Shown: positions 53,259-63,420, numbered from the stretch's first letter. The stretch is 64,000 nucleotides of DNA from Tritrichomonas musculus (GCA_039105265.1 JAPFFF010000009.1:930001-994000); one strand, 5' to 3'. Notes: generated by a model not told the origin, from the letters alone. Program-made: numbers and translations.

Positions 53259-54758
53259 ATGGATTTTAGTTATAAAATTGATGATTGCAACTGGATTGAG
53301 ATAAAGGATAGGCATATTAATGAAAAAGAATTCGAAAAAAAACAAATGGATATCATAAAAAGTTTTAGATTTCATCTTGCCAATTTAAAAGAAACTTCGA
53401 AAAAATATCAAGAATCTAATAGCTATTTTGATAATCTATATTCATTCATTCGTGAAATGAAAATAATCTTGAATGAAGAAGATACCAAAACATACTTGCC
53501 TCATTCTTTTATTGAACAAGAAATGATTAATTATTTGTGTGGTTCTCTTAAACTTGATGATAACTCACCAAATTATTGTATTCAGACAGAAATGATAAAC
53601 TTACTTAATCGAGTAATCGTTTTTTTAAATCTTGAGAAACCTTTAACTATCTTTCAGCACAATGAATCTTGCATGATTGAAACGTTTAAATATCTGATTG
53701 GAATAGATCAAGATCAAATGATGCCCACAATATTCAAATTTTTAGAATTAATTTACGATGGAACCCCAGAATCAATTAAATTTACCTTTGAAATATTGCC
53801 TTTAAATGTTTTGCAAGAACTAAATTTCAGAATTTGTGGGAAATATGGAAATTATATTGCTTCATTAGTTTTAAAATTCACGAAATATTCGGTTCCATCA
53901 GATAAAATTAAAATATTATTCGATATAATAAAATATATAATGGAAAATGGACAGAATAATTCAATTGAACCATGTTTATCCTCACTTAAAAATATCTTGA
54001 AATATTATCAAAAATATGAAGGAGCAGAAGAAAAACAAATAATAAAAAATATCTTTGAAAAAGATGAAGATTTCCCTTCTCTCTGTATCAAATCACTGGA
54101 ACGTGAAGATGATAAAATTCAATGCTTAGTTTTTGAGTTTATCGGTCTACTCTGCTATTTTGGATTTACTTTAAACATCAATCCTGAAGTAAATTACTTA
54201 AGGTTATTTACAGAGGCTAATGAAGCTTTGAGCATTTATAAGGCAATGGATTCTATTTATTCAAATAATGAAAATATTAGGAGAAGGGCAGCTCTTGTTT
54301 TTAAATATGCTTATTATAAGAATTTTGATAAACATTCAGATTATTTATTATTAAACGCTAGTCAATATATTAAAAAATTGATGAACTCAATAGACGACGA
54401 TGTATTTTTGGTGGCTTTTTCCGCTAGTGAAGCACTGCTCCATATTATACTTCGTTTACCAGTTGTCAAATTGAAAGAGCAAATTTTTCAAAATAGTCTT
54501 TTTCATTTTATCAGAAGAATTATTGATTTTGGTGATTTTGATGTAAATTCCTTAATAGAATTCTTAAATCATATCTTTCTCATTGCTGAAAAGCAAAGTT
54601 GGTATGCTGATTGTTTTTCAGAATTTTTTAAATATGATTGTTATGAAGGACTTAATGATTTATTGGTTAATGCAAAAAGTGAAAATGACTTTAATTGCAT
54701 TAGTCATTTTTTAACCATGTATAAAGAACAGTATACACGAATGCAAAACCCAGCTTAA
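53259..54758 (+). CDS. Armadillo/HEAT-like helical repeat protein, 499 residues
   Basis: All-helical sequence with repeating blocks such as EMINLLNRVIVFLNL, TIFKFLELIYDGTPESIKF, IEPCLSSLKNILKYYQKYEG, IQCLVFEFIGLLCYFG and VFLVAFSASEALLHIILRL. This is the texture of armadillo/HEAT solenoids common in trichomonads. No catalytic motif, signal or membrane segment. It probably acts as a scaffold; the partner is unknown. The start at 53259 is the first ATG, and an in-frame Met at residue 30 is a weaker choice. Confidence 0.7.
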   Translation: MDFSYKIDDCNWIEIKDRHINEKEFEKKQMDIIKSFRFHLANLKETSKKYQESNSYFDNLYSFIREMKIILNEEDTKTYLPHSFIEQEMINYLCGSLKLDDNSPNYCIQTEMINLLNRVIVFLNLEKPLTIFQHNESCMIETFKYLIGIDQDQMMPTIFKFLELIYDGTPESIKFTFEILPLNVLQELNFRICGKYGNYIASLVLKFTKYSVPSDKIKILFDIIKYIMENGQNNSIEPCLSSLKNILKYYQKYEGAEEKQIIKNIFEKDEDFPSLCIKSLEREDDKIQCLVFEFIGLLCYFGFTLNINPEVNYLRLFTEANEALSIYKAMDSIYSNNENIRRRAALVFKYAYYKNFDKHSDYLLLNASQYIKKLMNSIDDDVFLVAFSASEALLHIILRLPVVKLKEQIFQNSLFHFIRRIIDFGDFDVNSLIEFLNHIFLIAEKQSWYADCFSEFFKYDCYEGLNDLLVNAKSENDFNCISHFLTMYKEQYTRMQNPA

Positions 54759-55115
54759 TCAATTTTTATTGATCTCTCTCGTCTTATATACATCGAAATT
54801 ATATCGATAATTATTATTGAAAATCAGTTTTTAACATACAATATGCAATTATTTATTATTATTAAAAAAAAAAAAAATTGAAAACTTTAAATCTTTCAGA
54901 TTTTTTTCTCAATAATCAGAGATTTTCGATTAAAAGCATTCATGTTGTATTTTATCAAACCCTAAATATCCAAATCTTTTTTAAGATTTTCTTTTTCAGA
55001 GTAATTTTTTAAATCACAAGTCGCATTCAAAAAATTGATAAATGCATGATATATGTCATTTCTCGAAATTGTTGGCATAAAAAATGAAATTGAATATAAA
55101 TTTGGGAAAAAGATC

Positions 55116-55146
<31 letters not shown>

Positions 55147-55217
55147 ATACAAAAACGATATGGTTATATTTTTGCTTCCTTCTCAGAAATTTAAATAATA
55201 AACGGAAAAAGTTAATA
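54759..55217. other. Intergenic with 28-nt A-run
   Basis: 459 bases. It contains an A-run at 55116-55143. A plus-strand frame is open through the run from an ATG at 55053, but this part encodes only low-complexity Lys and is not considered coding. Confidence 0.5.
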
Positions 55218-56066
55218 ATGACTGCACATCTTTTTCTAAATGCTATAATTTCTCAAGCTGAATCAGCTTATAAGGACAAGGATTGGAAAAAGGCTTGTAA
55301 ACATTATGACAGTTATTTTACAAAAGCTTACAAAGAAAAAAAAAATCCTGAAGATCCTGATAAAGAAATCACTCTCGAAGATGCCCTCAGATTGTGTCAT
55401 TATGCAGAAAGTTTGTTCGAACAAATGAAATCTGAGTCTACAAATAGTAAATTTGATCAAGACGATATAGAAACAGTTGTTGAGTATCTTTTATCAGCAC
55501 GAAATACTTTTTCCAAACATTCTGATGAGTCAACGTTTCCATTGGACAAATATATTGATACTTATGATCTTCTTGGTCAAATTTCATTGTACATCAACCA
55601 ATTTAAACGAGCACAAAAGCAATTTGATAAAGGCTTTCAGAAAGCCATAGAAAAAGGCTGCAGCTGGCGTATCCGTTTAAGTCTTTTAGTTAACAAGGCA
55701 ACTGCTTTAGAAATGCAAGAAAAGCCAAGGCAAGCAATCAAAACAATTGAGGATGGACTTAAGATTATCGAAGAAGAGGTTGCAAAGAAACCCGATGAAG
55801 ATCAATTAGCTCTTATGAATGAGTTTAAGGAATCACTTCAAAATAAAATTACTGAGCTTCAAGGAGATATTAAAGAGCAAGATGAAAATAAAGATACATT
55901 AAAAGAGAACGAAGAAGAAGAGGAGGAAGAGGAAGAAGAAGAAGAAGAAGAAATGAAAGAGGATGAAAATAATGAAGAAAATGGAGATAATGAAAAAGAA
56001 GAGGAAGCATCTAATGTAAAAGAAGAGCAACAATCAGAACCAAAAGAAGGAAAAGATACAGCCTAA
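55218..56066 (+). CDS. TPR protein with acidic tail, NASP-like histone chaperone candidate
   Basis: 282 residues from the ATG at 55218. The longer frame from 55053 is rejected because its N-terminus is encoded by a 28-nt A-run. Helical TPR-like repeats cover residues about 1-200: AYKDKDWKKACKHYDSYF, DALRLCHYAESLFEQMKSE, AQKQFDKGFQKAIEKGC and QAIKTIEDGLKIIEEE. The second repeat is followed by a long insert before the next helix, as in SHNi-TPR proteins. The C-terminal ~60 residues are an acidic run (about 16 Glu, then EDENNEENGDNEKEEE). TPRs with acidic stretches are typical of NASP/Hif1/Sim3 chaperones of H3-H4. The assignment is inferred. Neighbouring chromatin genes (BET, PHD) are suggestive only. 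Confidence 0.6.
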   Translation: MTAHLFLNAIISQAESAYKDKDWKKACKHYDSYFTKAYKEKKNPEDPDKEITLEDALRLCHYAESLFEQMKSESTNSKFDQDDIETVVEYLLSARNTFSKHSDESTFPLDKYIDTYDLLGQISLYINQFKRAQKQFDKGFQKAIEKGCSWRIRLSLLVNKATALEMQEKPRQAIKTIEDGLKIIEEEVAKKPDEDQLALMNEFKESLQNKITELQGDIKEQDENKDTLKENEEEEEEEEEEEEEEMKEDENNEENGDNEKEEEASNVKEEQQSEPKEGKDTA

Positions 56067-56269
56067 AAAAAAATTTAATCTTCAATCATTTTTAGGAGCT
56101 TACTAATCTTAAGCTATAATATTACTGTAGTAACATCATTATTAAATCATAGCCATATAATAAAAACAAAAGAATATATAATATATATATTTTTGAAAAG
56201 AAGCATTTGAAAGTATAAGAAAGTAGCAACGAAAGATTTATTGACAAATGATTAAAATTCTAAGAAATG

Positions 56270-56845
56270 TTATAACTTAGTAATATTCGTGATTCTTTGT
56301 ATTATATCAGTAATAGTTCTGTTTAATTGATTCCGTGATTGAATGTTTCCTTGTCTAGAGCCTCTCATATTTTGTAATTGATATTCATTTCCCATATTTG
56401 TGGCATACATTTGATTTTCATAATTTAATGCATCTGTGACAAGTTTATGAACTGTACTAAGTTCATTATTCACAGTTCTAATCCATGATTTAAGTTCTCT
56501 GAATGGATCAACACCATCATGAGTAAGCCTGCAAAAAGGGCATTGAAAATTGGGTGAATTTATTTCAACAGGATCAATGCAATCGCGGTGTAAATAGCAA
56601 TGACAATTGGGACAAGGAAAGAGTTCGCGATTTGTTGGTTGGTTATCACCACAAATACAACGAATTGCTCTGAATGGTGGAACTTCATCTTTTATTTCTT
56701 CTTGAGGATTCGTATAGGGAATATGATTTTGAGAATCTTCATCATTGGCTTCAGCCATGATCAAATCAGCAAATGCAAGAGCTTTGAGTTCAAATGGAGT
56801 CATTGGCTGCTTAGATTCCTGATTTGGTAAACTTATAGAATACAT
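56270..56845 (-). CDS. PHD-type zinc-finger protein
   Basis: 191 residues. A C4HC3 zinc finger spans residues about 63-105. Ligands are C63, C65 (CIC), C78, C81 (CPNC), H86, C89 (HRDC), C102 and C105 (CPFC). The order Cys4-His-Cys3 fits PHD better than RING, where His usually comes one ligand earlier or later. PHD fingers read histone H3 tails. The N-terminus includes ELKALAFADLIMAEANDED, a short helix, and the C-terminus a Gln/Asn-rich helix. No catalytic domain. The aromatic cage needed for trimethyl-lysine is not obvious, so the ligand is unknown. Confidence 0.8.
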   Translation of the reverse strand: MYSISLPNQESKQPMTPFELKALAFADLIMAEANDEDSQNHIPYTNPQEEIKDEVPPFRAIRCICGDNQPTNRELFPCPNCHCYLHRDCIDPVEINSPNFQCPFCRLTHDGVDPFRELKSWIRTVNNELSTVHKLVTDALNYENQMYATNMGNEYQLQNMRGSRQGNIQSRNQLNRTITDIIQRITNITKL

Positions 56846-57367
56846 TTTTTGAGTATTTTAAATGTATATTTCAAAGAATTGAATAAACCTCTGAATTTTT
56901 CAAATATTATAATTAAATCATTCAAAAGTTTTAATTTCAAATTGAAAATTTGAGAAGCAAAGAAAGTGCCAAATAAGAAAATATAAATTATATGAATTAT
57001 CTTGATTATGATGAAAAATATCAAAATATTCATTTAAAATATTGGGGGAAATATAAAAAAAATTGATAATAAAAAGATCGTTAAAAATTTATTTTTTTTC
57101 CATCATTAACGAGTCAACAGTTAACGTTGAAATTAATGAACTTTCCAACAATTTTATCCAACTAGCTTTCAAATAAGAGCAAAATAGCAATTTAATATAT
57201 TTTTGTTATTAACAAATCTGAAATATCATTTATATTCAAACAAGAATAAATTTGAATGAAGTAAACATAAAAAAAACTAATAATAAATAGTTTTTATTTC
57301 TTTTTTTTTTTAGTATCTTTCATAAATAAAATAGATCATCATATATATAAAAAAAAAAAAAAAAGGC
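56846..57367. other. Intergenic, AT-rich
   Basis: 522 bases. The 66-codon minus-strand frame at 56833-57033 is Ile/Phe-rich and not believed. A 15-nt A-run borders the 3' end of the Hsp70 fusion gene. Confidence 0.5.
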
Positions 57368-60300
57368 TTATTTCACTGGCATAATCTTATTCAAAGCATA
57401 ATAAAGAGTGTTATATTTTCTCTGGTAAGCGGAAGGAATTTCATCAGGATGTTTTTCAACCCAAGTTTTATAATCATTAACATATTGTTCGAATTGAGCC
57501 TTATCAGCAGGCTTCAAATTCTTTGTTTTATTTTCATCCTTTAATGCGTTCTCTGCCCTCTCCAAGAAGTACACGAGTTCTGTTTTTCTTTCCGCTCTTT
57601 TCATCTTCAGATCGTCGTTGAACTTTTCTTTCTCAGCCTGACGAATCATTTTACGAACAGCGTCATGAGGCAAGTTTCCTTTATTTTCAACTGTTGCTGT
57701 AACAGCGACATGAGTTGTAATATCTCTACCTGTAACGATAAGAATACCATCCTCATTGATTGTCATTGCAATTTCAATTTTTGGAACGCCTCTTTTTGCT
57801 ATTTGAATTCCACTTACTGTAACATGGCCAAGTTTAATGTTATCAGCTGCCATTGGTCTTTCACCTTCAACGATATCGAAACCAACATTTCTCTGTTTAT
57901 CACGAATTGTTGTTGCATTAGTGAAACGTTTAACTGGCAACTTGGAACCACGTGGAATAATGATCATATTCTTTCCATTTGCGCATGAAATTCCAAGTGA
58001 AAGAAGAACTGAACCATGAATTGAAACTCCATTCAATTTGGCATCTTTTTGACCTTTGATAATAGCTCCCTGAATAGCAGCTCCTTCACAAACTGCTTCA
58101 TTTTGATCGACATCAATAAACGGAATGCTTTCATCAAAGAATTCACGAAGTTGTCGACGAAGTCTTGGTATCTTAGTAGAGCCACCGACAAGAAGAACTT
58201 GTTTAATTGATGATTTATCAACAGAATCGGCACTTCCATCAAAGATATCGTTTAACGGCTCCATTGCTTTTTTGAATAGATCTTCACAAGCTTTCTCAAA
58301 GTCTTCCCTCGTAATGTGGAAATCAAGGTCTTGACCTCCATAAAAGTCATCAATATGAAGATCTGCTTCATCTTGTTCTGATAGGGTAATCTTCAATTTT
58401 TCAGCTTCGTTCTTAAGCCTTCGCATTGCTAGAGGAGATTCACGTGCATTAAGGCCTGTCTTATCTTTGAAATCTTTCAAGATCAAATTAACAAGAACGT
58501 TATCAAAATCAAGACCTCCCAAATTTGGATCTCCTGTAGTTTTAACGGTCGTCATGTCTCCGCCTTCAACTTGTAAAATTGAAACATCAAGTTTTCCACC
58601 ACCCATGTCATAGACCAATATTTCTTTAACTTCATTTTCGCCTTGGTTTCCATCTTCTTTGTTTTCATTGTCATTTTCACCTCCATTTTCACTTTGGCCG
58701 GCATGAATTGCATTGTATGCAACTGCTGCTGCGGCTGGTTCATTGATAATACGAATGACATTAAGACCGGCAATTCGCCCAGCATCAATTGTAGCTTGAC
58801 GTTGAACTTGAGTGAAATATGCAGGAACAGATATAACAGCGTCTGTTACTTCTTCGCCCATTTGACTAGAAACTAATTCTTTAACATGAGAAAGAAGCAT
58901 GGCTGTAATTTGTTCTGCTGAGAAAATTTGATTTTCACCTTCAACTGGAACTTGAACAAGTGGACGATGCGTTTCGCTATCTTCAACAACTTTGTAAGGA
59001 AGATTCTCAAGAAATGTTGGTAGAGATGGATCAGTGAAATCTCGTCCAATAATTCTCTTAATATCAGTGACAACAACTGCGTTTTCATCATTATCAAGAG
59101 ACATTGGAACAACACCAACAATTCGATTATCACCATCAAAAACAACAGCCGATTGAATGACATTATCAAGTCCGTTAAGATCAACATTGTCATCATGGAA
59201 AACACCATATCGACAGAAGGTGGTACCAAGATCAATTCCCATCGCATATCGGGAATGTTTAACTTCTGGAATTTCGCCATTATTATCTTCGTTGTCATCA
59301 TCTTCGTTGGCACCATTCTTATTCTTTGAGCCTTCTCCGGTTCCATCTCCATTTTCGTCTCCTCCTTCACCGTTTTCGTTGTCTTGTCCTTTCTGACCAC
59401 CAAGAAGATCATTTCCTACTGAATTAAGGAGATCTGTTGCTCTTCCTTCGCCGTTTCCATTAGCATCTCCATCACCATCTCCTCCATTCGTGCTGCCACC
59501 AGTCTTATTGAGCTTGGAGGATCTTCCACTTTTACTGCCAGCTGCACCATCTTCGTTTCCGTCTTCACCTTTTGTACTTCCACCTGTCTTGCTGAGCTTA
59601 GATGATCTTCCACTTTTACTGCCACCTGCTCCGTTTCCATCAGCATTTGAGCCATCACCGACCAGTCCACCACCAATTGAATTAAGGAGGTTGGAAGCTC
59701 TTCCTTCCCCATTAGCTCCTTCACCTGCACCTTCACCAGTTCCTGAGGTAGCTCCATCTCCATTTTCGCCACCTTCTCCATTTTCGCCGTTTTTGTTTTT
59801 ACCTCCACTGGTTGATCCAAGATTAGATCCTTTTCCTGACATTCGGCTGCCTTGTCCTGACCTACCTCCATTTTCATTGTTTGCATTATTAGCATCGTTT
59901 TCATCGTTTATATGCATTTCTTGGCTCTTTGAAAGATCGCATGAATTATTAAGAGATTTAAGTGTAGCTGTGAAATCTGCTGTGCCTGCAAATAAACGTT
60001 GATTATCGCCATCTGCAACATCATCATCATCCCAGCCATTTTCGTCTTCATTTTCATCATCATTTCCATTATTATTATCTTTACCTTTCGATCCATGATG
60101 TGTACCACTTTTTGAGTGTCTATGGCGATGTTTGGTGCTAGTTCTCTTATTGTCAGCGTTTTCCCCTTCTTGATCTTCACCATTTTGTGTTTTATCTTTA
60201 TTATTCTTGTTATTTTCTTGTACAGTCTTGTAATATTCACTGTTTTTATAGTTATAATTTGCGGGAAGAGTTGGGAGATGACCGTTATCCATATAAATAT

Positions 60301-60655
60301 TTAAAGCTCTAAGGGCAGTGTAAGTTGAATTTGGTTCACCCCATAAAATATCATCGGGGCGAACTATTCCTGTTTTTAAGTAACGATTATTTGTAAGGAG
60401 AGAGAGAAATGCGCCGATATTTTTTCGTTTATCATGAACTGCTGTTGGTGCTGCATTCCAAGGAACAGGTATTGGCTTTTTTGATAAAATCTCAATTAAA
60501 AGAAGAAAGTTTGTTCCATCACAAAAATCACGTTGTATATCTGCAACTGATTTGCCTTTCTTTGAAAGGTGCTTGTTGGCCCAGTTCATTGCTTCTTCAA
60601 CTGGATCTTTTTTCTCCTTTTCTTTTTTAGATGAGCGATTGGATTGTGTAGACAT
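57368..60655 (-). CDS. Calponin-homology/Hsp70 fusion protein
   Basis: 1,095 residues in one uninterrupted frame. Residues about 17-130 are a calponin homology domain of actin-binding type (VEEAMNWANKHLSKKG, DFCDGTNFLLLIEILSKK, NIGAFLSLLTNNRYLKTG, WGEPNSTYTALRALNIY). Residues about 140-465 are Gly/Asn/Asp/Ser-rich with two near-repeats (GGSKSGRSSKLSKTGGSTKG; GSKSGRSSKLNKTGGSTNG) each near an NLLNS or DLLNS helix. From 472 to the end runs an Hsp70: MGIDLGTTF phosphate-1, DAVISVPAYFT, INEPAAAAVAYNA, a second phosphate motif YDMGGGKLDVS (Lys where canonical Hsp70s have Thr), VLLVGGSTKIPRLR and a substrate-binding domain. It lacks an EEVD tail. It could tether a chaperone to actin. CH plus Hsp70 in one chain is unusual. 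Confidence 0.93.
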   Translation of the reverse strand: MSTQSNRSSKKEKEKKDPVEEAMNWANKHLSKKGKSVADIQRDFCDGTNFLLLIEILSKKPIPVPWNAAPTAVHDKRKNIGAFLSLLTNNRYLKTGIVRPDDILWGEPNSTYTALRALNIYMDNGHLPTLPANYNYKNSEYYKTVQENNKNNKDKTQNGEDQEGENADNKRTSTKHRHRHSKSGTHHGSKGKDNNNGNDDENEDENGWDDDDVADGDNQRLFAGTADFTATLKSLNNSCDLSKSQEMHINDENDANNANNENGGRSGQGSRMSGKGSNLGSTSGGKNKNGENGEGGENGDGATSGTGEGAGEGANGEGRASNLLNSIGGGLVGDGSNADGNGAGGSKSGRSSKLSKTGGSTKGEDGNEDGAAGSKSGRSSKLNKTGGSTNGGDGDGDANGNGEGRATDLLNSVGNDLLGGQKGQDNENGEGGDENGDGTGEGSKNKNGANEDDDNEDNNGEIPEVKHSRYAMGIDLGTTFCRYGVFHDDNVDLNGLDNVIQSAVVFDGDNRIVGVVPMSLDNDENAVVVTDIKRIIGRDFTDPSLPTFLENLPYKVVEDSETHRPLVQVPVEGENQIFSAEQITAMLLSHVKELVSSQMGEEVTDAVISVPAYFTQVQRQATIDAGRIAGLNVIRIINEPAAAAVAYNAIHAGQSENGGENDNENKEDGNQGENEVKEILVYDMGGGKLDVSILQVEGGDMTTVKTTGDPNLGGLDFDNVLVNLILKDFKDKTGLNARESPLAMRRLKNEAEKLKITLSEQDEADLHIDDFYGGQDLDFHITREDFEKACEDLFKKAMEPLNDIFDGSADSVDKSSIKQVLLVGGSTKIPRLRRQLREFFDESIPFIDVDQNEAVCEGAAIQGAIIKGQKDAKLNGVSIHGSVLLSLGISCANGKNMIIIPRGSKLPVKRFTNATTIRDKQRNVGFDIVEGERPMAADNIKLGHVTVSGIQIAKRGVPKIEIAMTINEDGILIVTGRDITTHVAVTATVENKGNLPHDAVRKMIRQAEKEKFNDDLKMKRAERKTELVYFLERAENALKDENKTKNLKPADKAQFEQYVNDYKTWVEKHPDEIPSAYQRKYNTLYYALNKIMPVK

Positions 60656-60960
60656 TTTATAAAAATTAAAAAAAAATTCATATCATATATATACGTTTAT
60701 TATTTTTTTTCAAAATTTTTTTATAAATGTTAAGTACTCGCCATCAAACTTTTTGAATGATATAAAATCATTGCCAAGATATAGATGTGTAAAATAATAT
60801 TAATTGGTTAGTAATTTTGATATTCCAAAGGATGAACAAAGGATAAAAAAAAAGATAATTTCTCTCGAACTTTTTGAGTCAAAGTCCACTTTTTCTGAAA
60901 GATTAAAAATGATAAAGATAGAACGCCAAATTATCTAAAGAAAAGAAAAAAGATATTCTT
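60656..60960. other. Intergenic upstream of the Hsp70 fusion gene
   Basis: AT-rich. It holds the word ACTTTTTGAATGA near 60750 and a second ACTTTTTGAG near 60869. No initiator could be chosen with confidence. Confidence 0.4.
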
Positions 60961-60974
60961 AAGCTTTTAATCCC

Positions 60975-61250
60975 ATCATAATCAACTTCATTCAGAAGAA
61001 GAATATCTCAAAATTAAATACAAATTAGAAATAGCATGTGAAGTAGGTGATATTGATTTGATTTGAATTTATATTAATTCGGAAGGAATCATCATTCAAA
61101 AGCAACAAAACAGCATCTTTAATATTTTTCAACAAAAAAATGTATAATCTTTTCATTCCATGATTAAACAAGCATACCAATGATGAATGTTTGATGACCT
61201 GTTTAAAAGAATTAAAGAATGAATAGTCTAAATATACATAGATTCATACT
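60975..61250 (+). pseudogene. Ankyrin (DUF3447-like) relic
   Basis: A plus-strand fragment reads KYKLEIACEVGDIDLI, then after a stop IYINSEGI, followed by further broken pieces. ACEVGDIDLI is the start of a typical trichomonad ankyrin repeat. Several stops and frameshifts show that it is dead. Confidence 0.5.
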
Positions 61251-62134
61251 CAAAGACAGAAAAGGGGGTTTTCGAAAAAAATACAATTTTTAAGAAAAAA
61301 GTTGATTTTTAGGGAAAATTTTTGTGAATTTATTTGGCTGGACGATCAAAAATCATTCAAAACGTTTTCCTCAAAAACTACTTTTTTCGTAAAAACTTTA
61401 TTTTTTTAGCAAAAAGTATTTTTCAATTCTGATATGATATTCAGAAAGTTGAAATCACATCAAATTTTCAATTACAAATTAATTGAAATAATTGCATTCA
61501 ATTTTGTAAATGATGTTCAAATTCTCAATTACATAAAAATTTAAAAATTTTCATTTTTGAAATTAAAATTTGAACAAAATTTTATTCCTTCATCAATGTT
61601 AATTATAAGTGAAATATGTCATTCCAATATTGTAAAAAATTAAGGGTTGAATTTTTAAAAAAAATTCAATTCAAATTTGAAAATAATTTATTTCCAACAA
61701 CAGGCATGGTTCGAATTTGTATTCCACAAAGAGTCTCCAAAATTCATTATGGCACTTTCATTGATTGTTATATTCATTCAAAAAGTTAGATTTCAATGGC
61801 TATTCTTTCAGAATCTTTCTTAAATGTTAGCTTGCCTGTCGCATTTGATTTCAGGCAAAGTGAGACCAGAGGTTTATATATACTTATGTTAAAAAAAGTT
61901 CAAGTAAAAATAAATATTAGTTTTAAGATTTAAAATTCGAAAGTGATCAGGGAAAGTTCTATTTGTGAAGAATTCAAAAAGAAAAATCTCTGTTGGTTAA
62001 AACCTTTATTAAAATCAATAGAAAAATATGGTTATTCTTATGAAATGTTCAGCACATTTGTTTAGACTACTTATAATGGAGAAAATGAATTTTCCTTTAT
62101 TAAAGATCAAAAAGTGTCAATAATTCAATAAATA
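61251..62134. other. Decayed intergenic DNA
   Basis: Short coding-like bits occur, such as CEEFKKKNLCWLKPLLKSIEKYGYSYEMFSTF near 61958-62060 (plus). It is cut by stops and then by the insertion at 62143. I cannot name the family. Confidence 0.4.
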
Positions 62135-62628
62135 GAAGAAAGTAGACTTGTTATTCTCCGATTCTCGAGATCGATAATTGATTGACTTTTTGATATCGAT
62201 ACATAAATATGCACAGATTTTCAAGATCAATTTCAGAGATCGAGAATTTTTTTTCTCAGCTTTTGATATCAGAATTTTCAATTAAACTTTTTGATAAATA
62301 TATGATCGTATTTTAATCTCAAATATTTCATAAAAAAGAATGTATTTTTTGATTTTAATCTTAAAATAAACATCAATACTTTTTATTATTTATTTTTAAA
62401 TATTATAAAATCACAAATACCAATTATAAAAAAAGATAAATCTGCTTGAGATCTCGAGATCTCGGAAATTGATATCAAGTTTACAATTATTTTTATATCA
62501 CATTTCATATCTGATATCTTGATAATCGATAATCTCGATATCAGATTTTTAAACTGATAATCGAGTATCAGATGCAAAAAAGTGACGTTTTTGATATCGA
62601 TTCTCAAAATAACAAGTCTAGAAGAAAG
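62135..62628. mobile_element. 478-bp hAT-like MITE with 8-bp TSD
   Basis: The element 62143-62620 has perfect 13-bp ends TAGACTTGTTATT and its mirror, flanked by GAAGAAAG on both sides (62135-62142 and 62621-62628). The interior is filled with short palindromes built from GATATC, ATCGAT and CTCGAGATCTCG, which look like subterminal binding sites. An 8-bp duplication and TAG-starting ends are typical of hAT elements. No coding capacity. It interrupts an already dead gene fragment. Confidence 0.75.
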
Positions 62629-62689
62629 AATATTTTAATTATTATTAAAAGATTATTTACATGTAAAATTTCAAAATTTGTGTATGATA

Positions 62690-62845
62690 TAAAATGGATT
62701 CAAAACATTTAGCCAGTATTAATAACATAGAAGAGAACCTAAAATTTGTAAATGAGATTGTTGAAGGAATCTCAGCGGATTTTATTTACAACATAAAAGA
62801 TGTTAGTATTATAGAATGGACAGCTTCTCAACAGAAAATATAAGT
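62690..62845 (+). pseudogene. Gene fragment of unknown family
   Basis: One open stretch reads MDSKHLASINNIEENLKFVN, continuing EIVEGISADFIYNIKDVSII to a stop after SQQKI. It has protein-like composition but is short and has no matching continuation. It may be the other half of the fragment left of the MITE. Confidence 0.3.
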
Positions 62846-62859
62846 GTTCCATTTTAGTT

Positions 62860-63060
62860 TTGTTTCACAATATTGGGTTCAAAAAAAGACTTAAGAACTT
62901 GCTCAAAAAGAACAATATTTGATAGATTACGTTTTCTTTGCTCATTATTAGGTCTTTTGCAGGGCAGACTATCTTTATTCATTATTTATTCTTTATTTAA
63001 TATTTGATTTTAAAAAAAAACATGAGATTTATGATATTCACAATATTGGGTTCATAATAA
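62860..63060. repeat. Duplicated 16-18-bp word near the mariner relic
   Basis: CACAATATTGGGTTCA occurs in direct orientation at about 62866 and 63040, and GGTGTTCATGAACCCAC follows at about 63070. These may be remnants of the element's terminal sequence. Confidence 0.35.
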
Positions 63061-63079
63061 ATGAGTTGGTGTTCATGAA

Positions 63080-63420
63080 CCCACCCTCTGCGTTTTCAAT
63101 TTTAGTCTTGGTTGAACCCATATTTTTGTATTTTTGCTTCTAGGATAGCCCAGACCTGTTTTATACAAGACAGATCTATGCTATTGGCAGACCAATTTTC
63201 TATTAATTTGACCTTTGGATTTGTGAGCCAATTGATCTTTTTTTTTAGCGATGGCACGTAGCACCATCTTGCTCAAAAAAATATTTTTTCTCACCATAAA
63301 AATTATTTAACGAAGTAAAAATATCATTTTTTTTGAAGAAAATCTATATAACCATCAGAATTTAATATTCCTTTTACAAAAGATAATTGCAATTTAATGA
63401 ATCAAATTACTGAATTATTA
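63080..63420 (-). pseudogene. Dead mariner/Tc1-type transposase fragment
   Basis: In order on the minus strand, in shifting frames: SFVKGILNSDGYIDFLQ, then FFEQDGATCHR, then WLTNPKVKLIENWSANSIDL followed by SCIKQVWAILEAKIQKYG. These correspond to the mariner/Tc1 landmarks (NSxxYIxxL, QQDxAPxH and WPAxSPDLNPIENxWxxLK). The second D is present. The third acidic residue position (IEN) reads IKQ, so the active site is lost as well as the frame. Ends and TA duplications were not found. Confidence 0.8.

Noticed and set aside
55053-55217. N-terminal extension of the TPR/acidic protein by 55 residues
   Set aside because: It is encoded mostly by a 28-nt A-run (poly-Lys) and Ile/Leu-rich leader DNA. 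The conserved TPR sequence begins right after the ATG at 55218.
58552-60002. Several long frames antisense or offset to the Hsp70 fusion gene
   Set aside because: They are shadows created by the biased codons of the Gly/Asn/Asp linker and the Hsp70 region. The CH-Hsp70 frame explains the whole segment.
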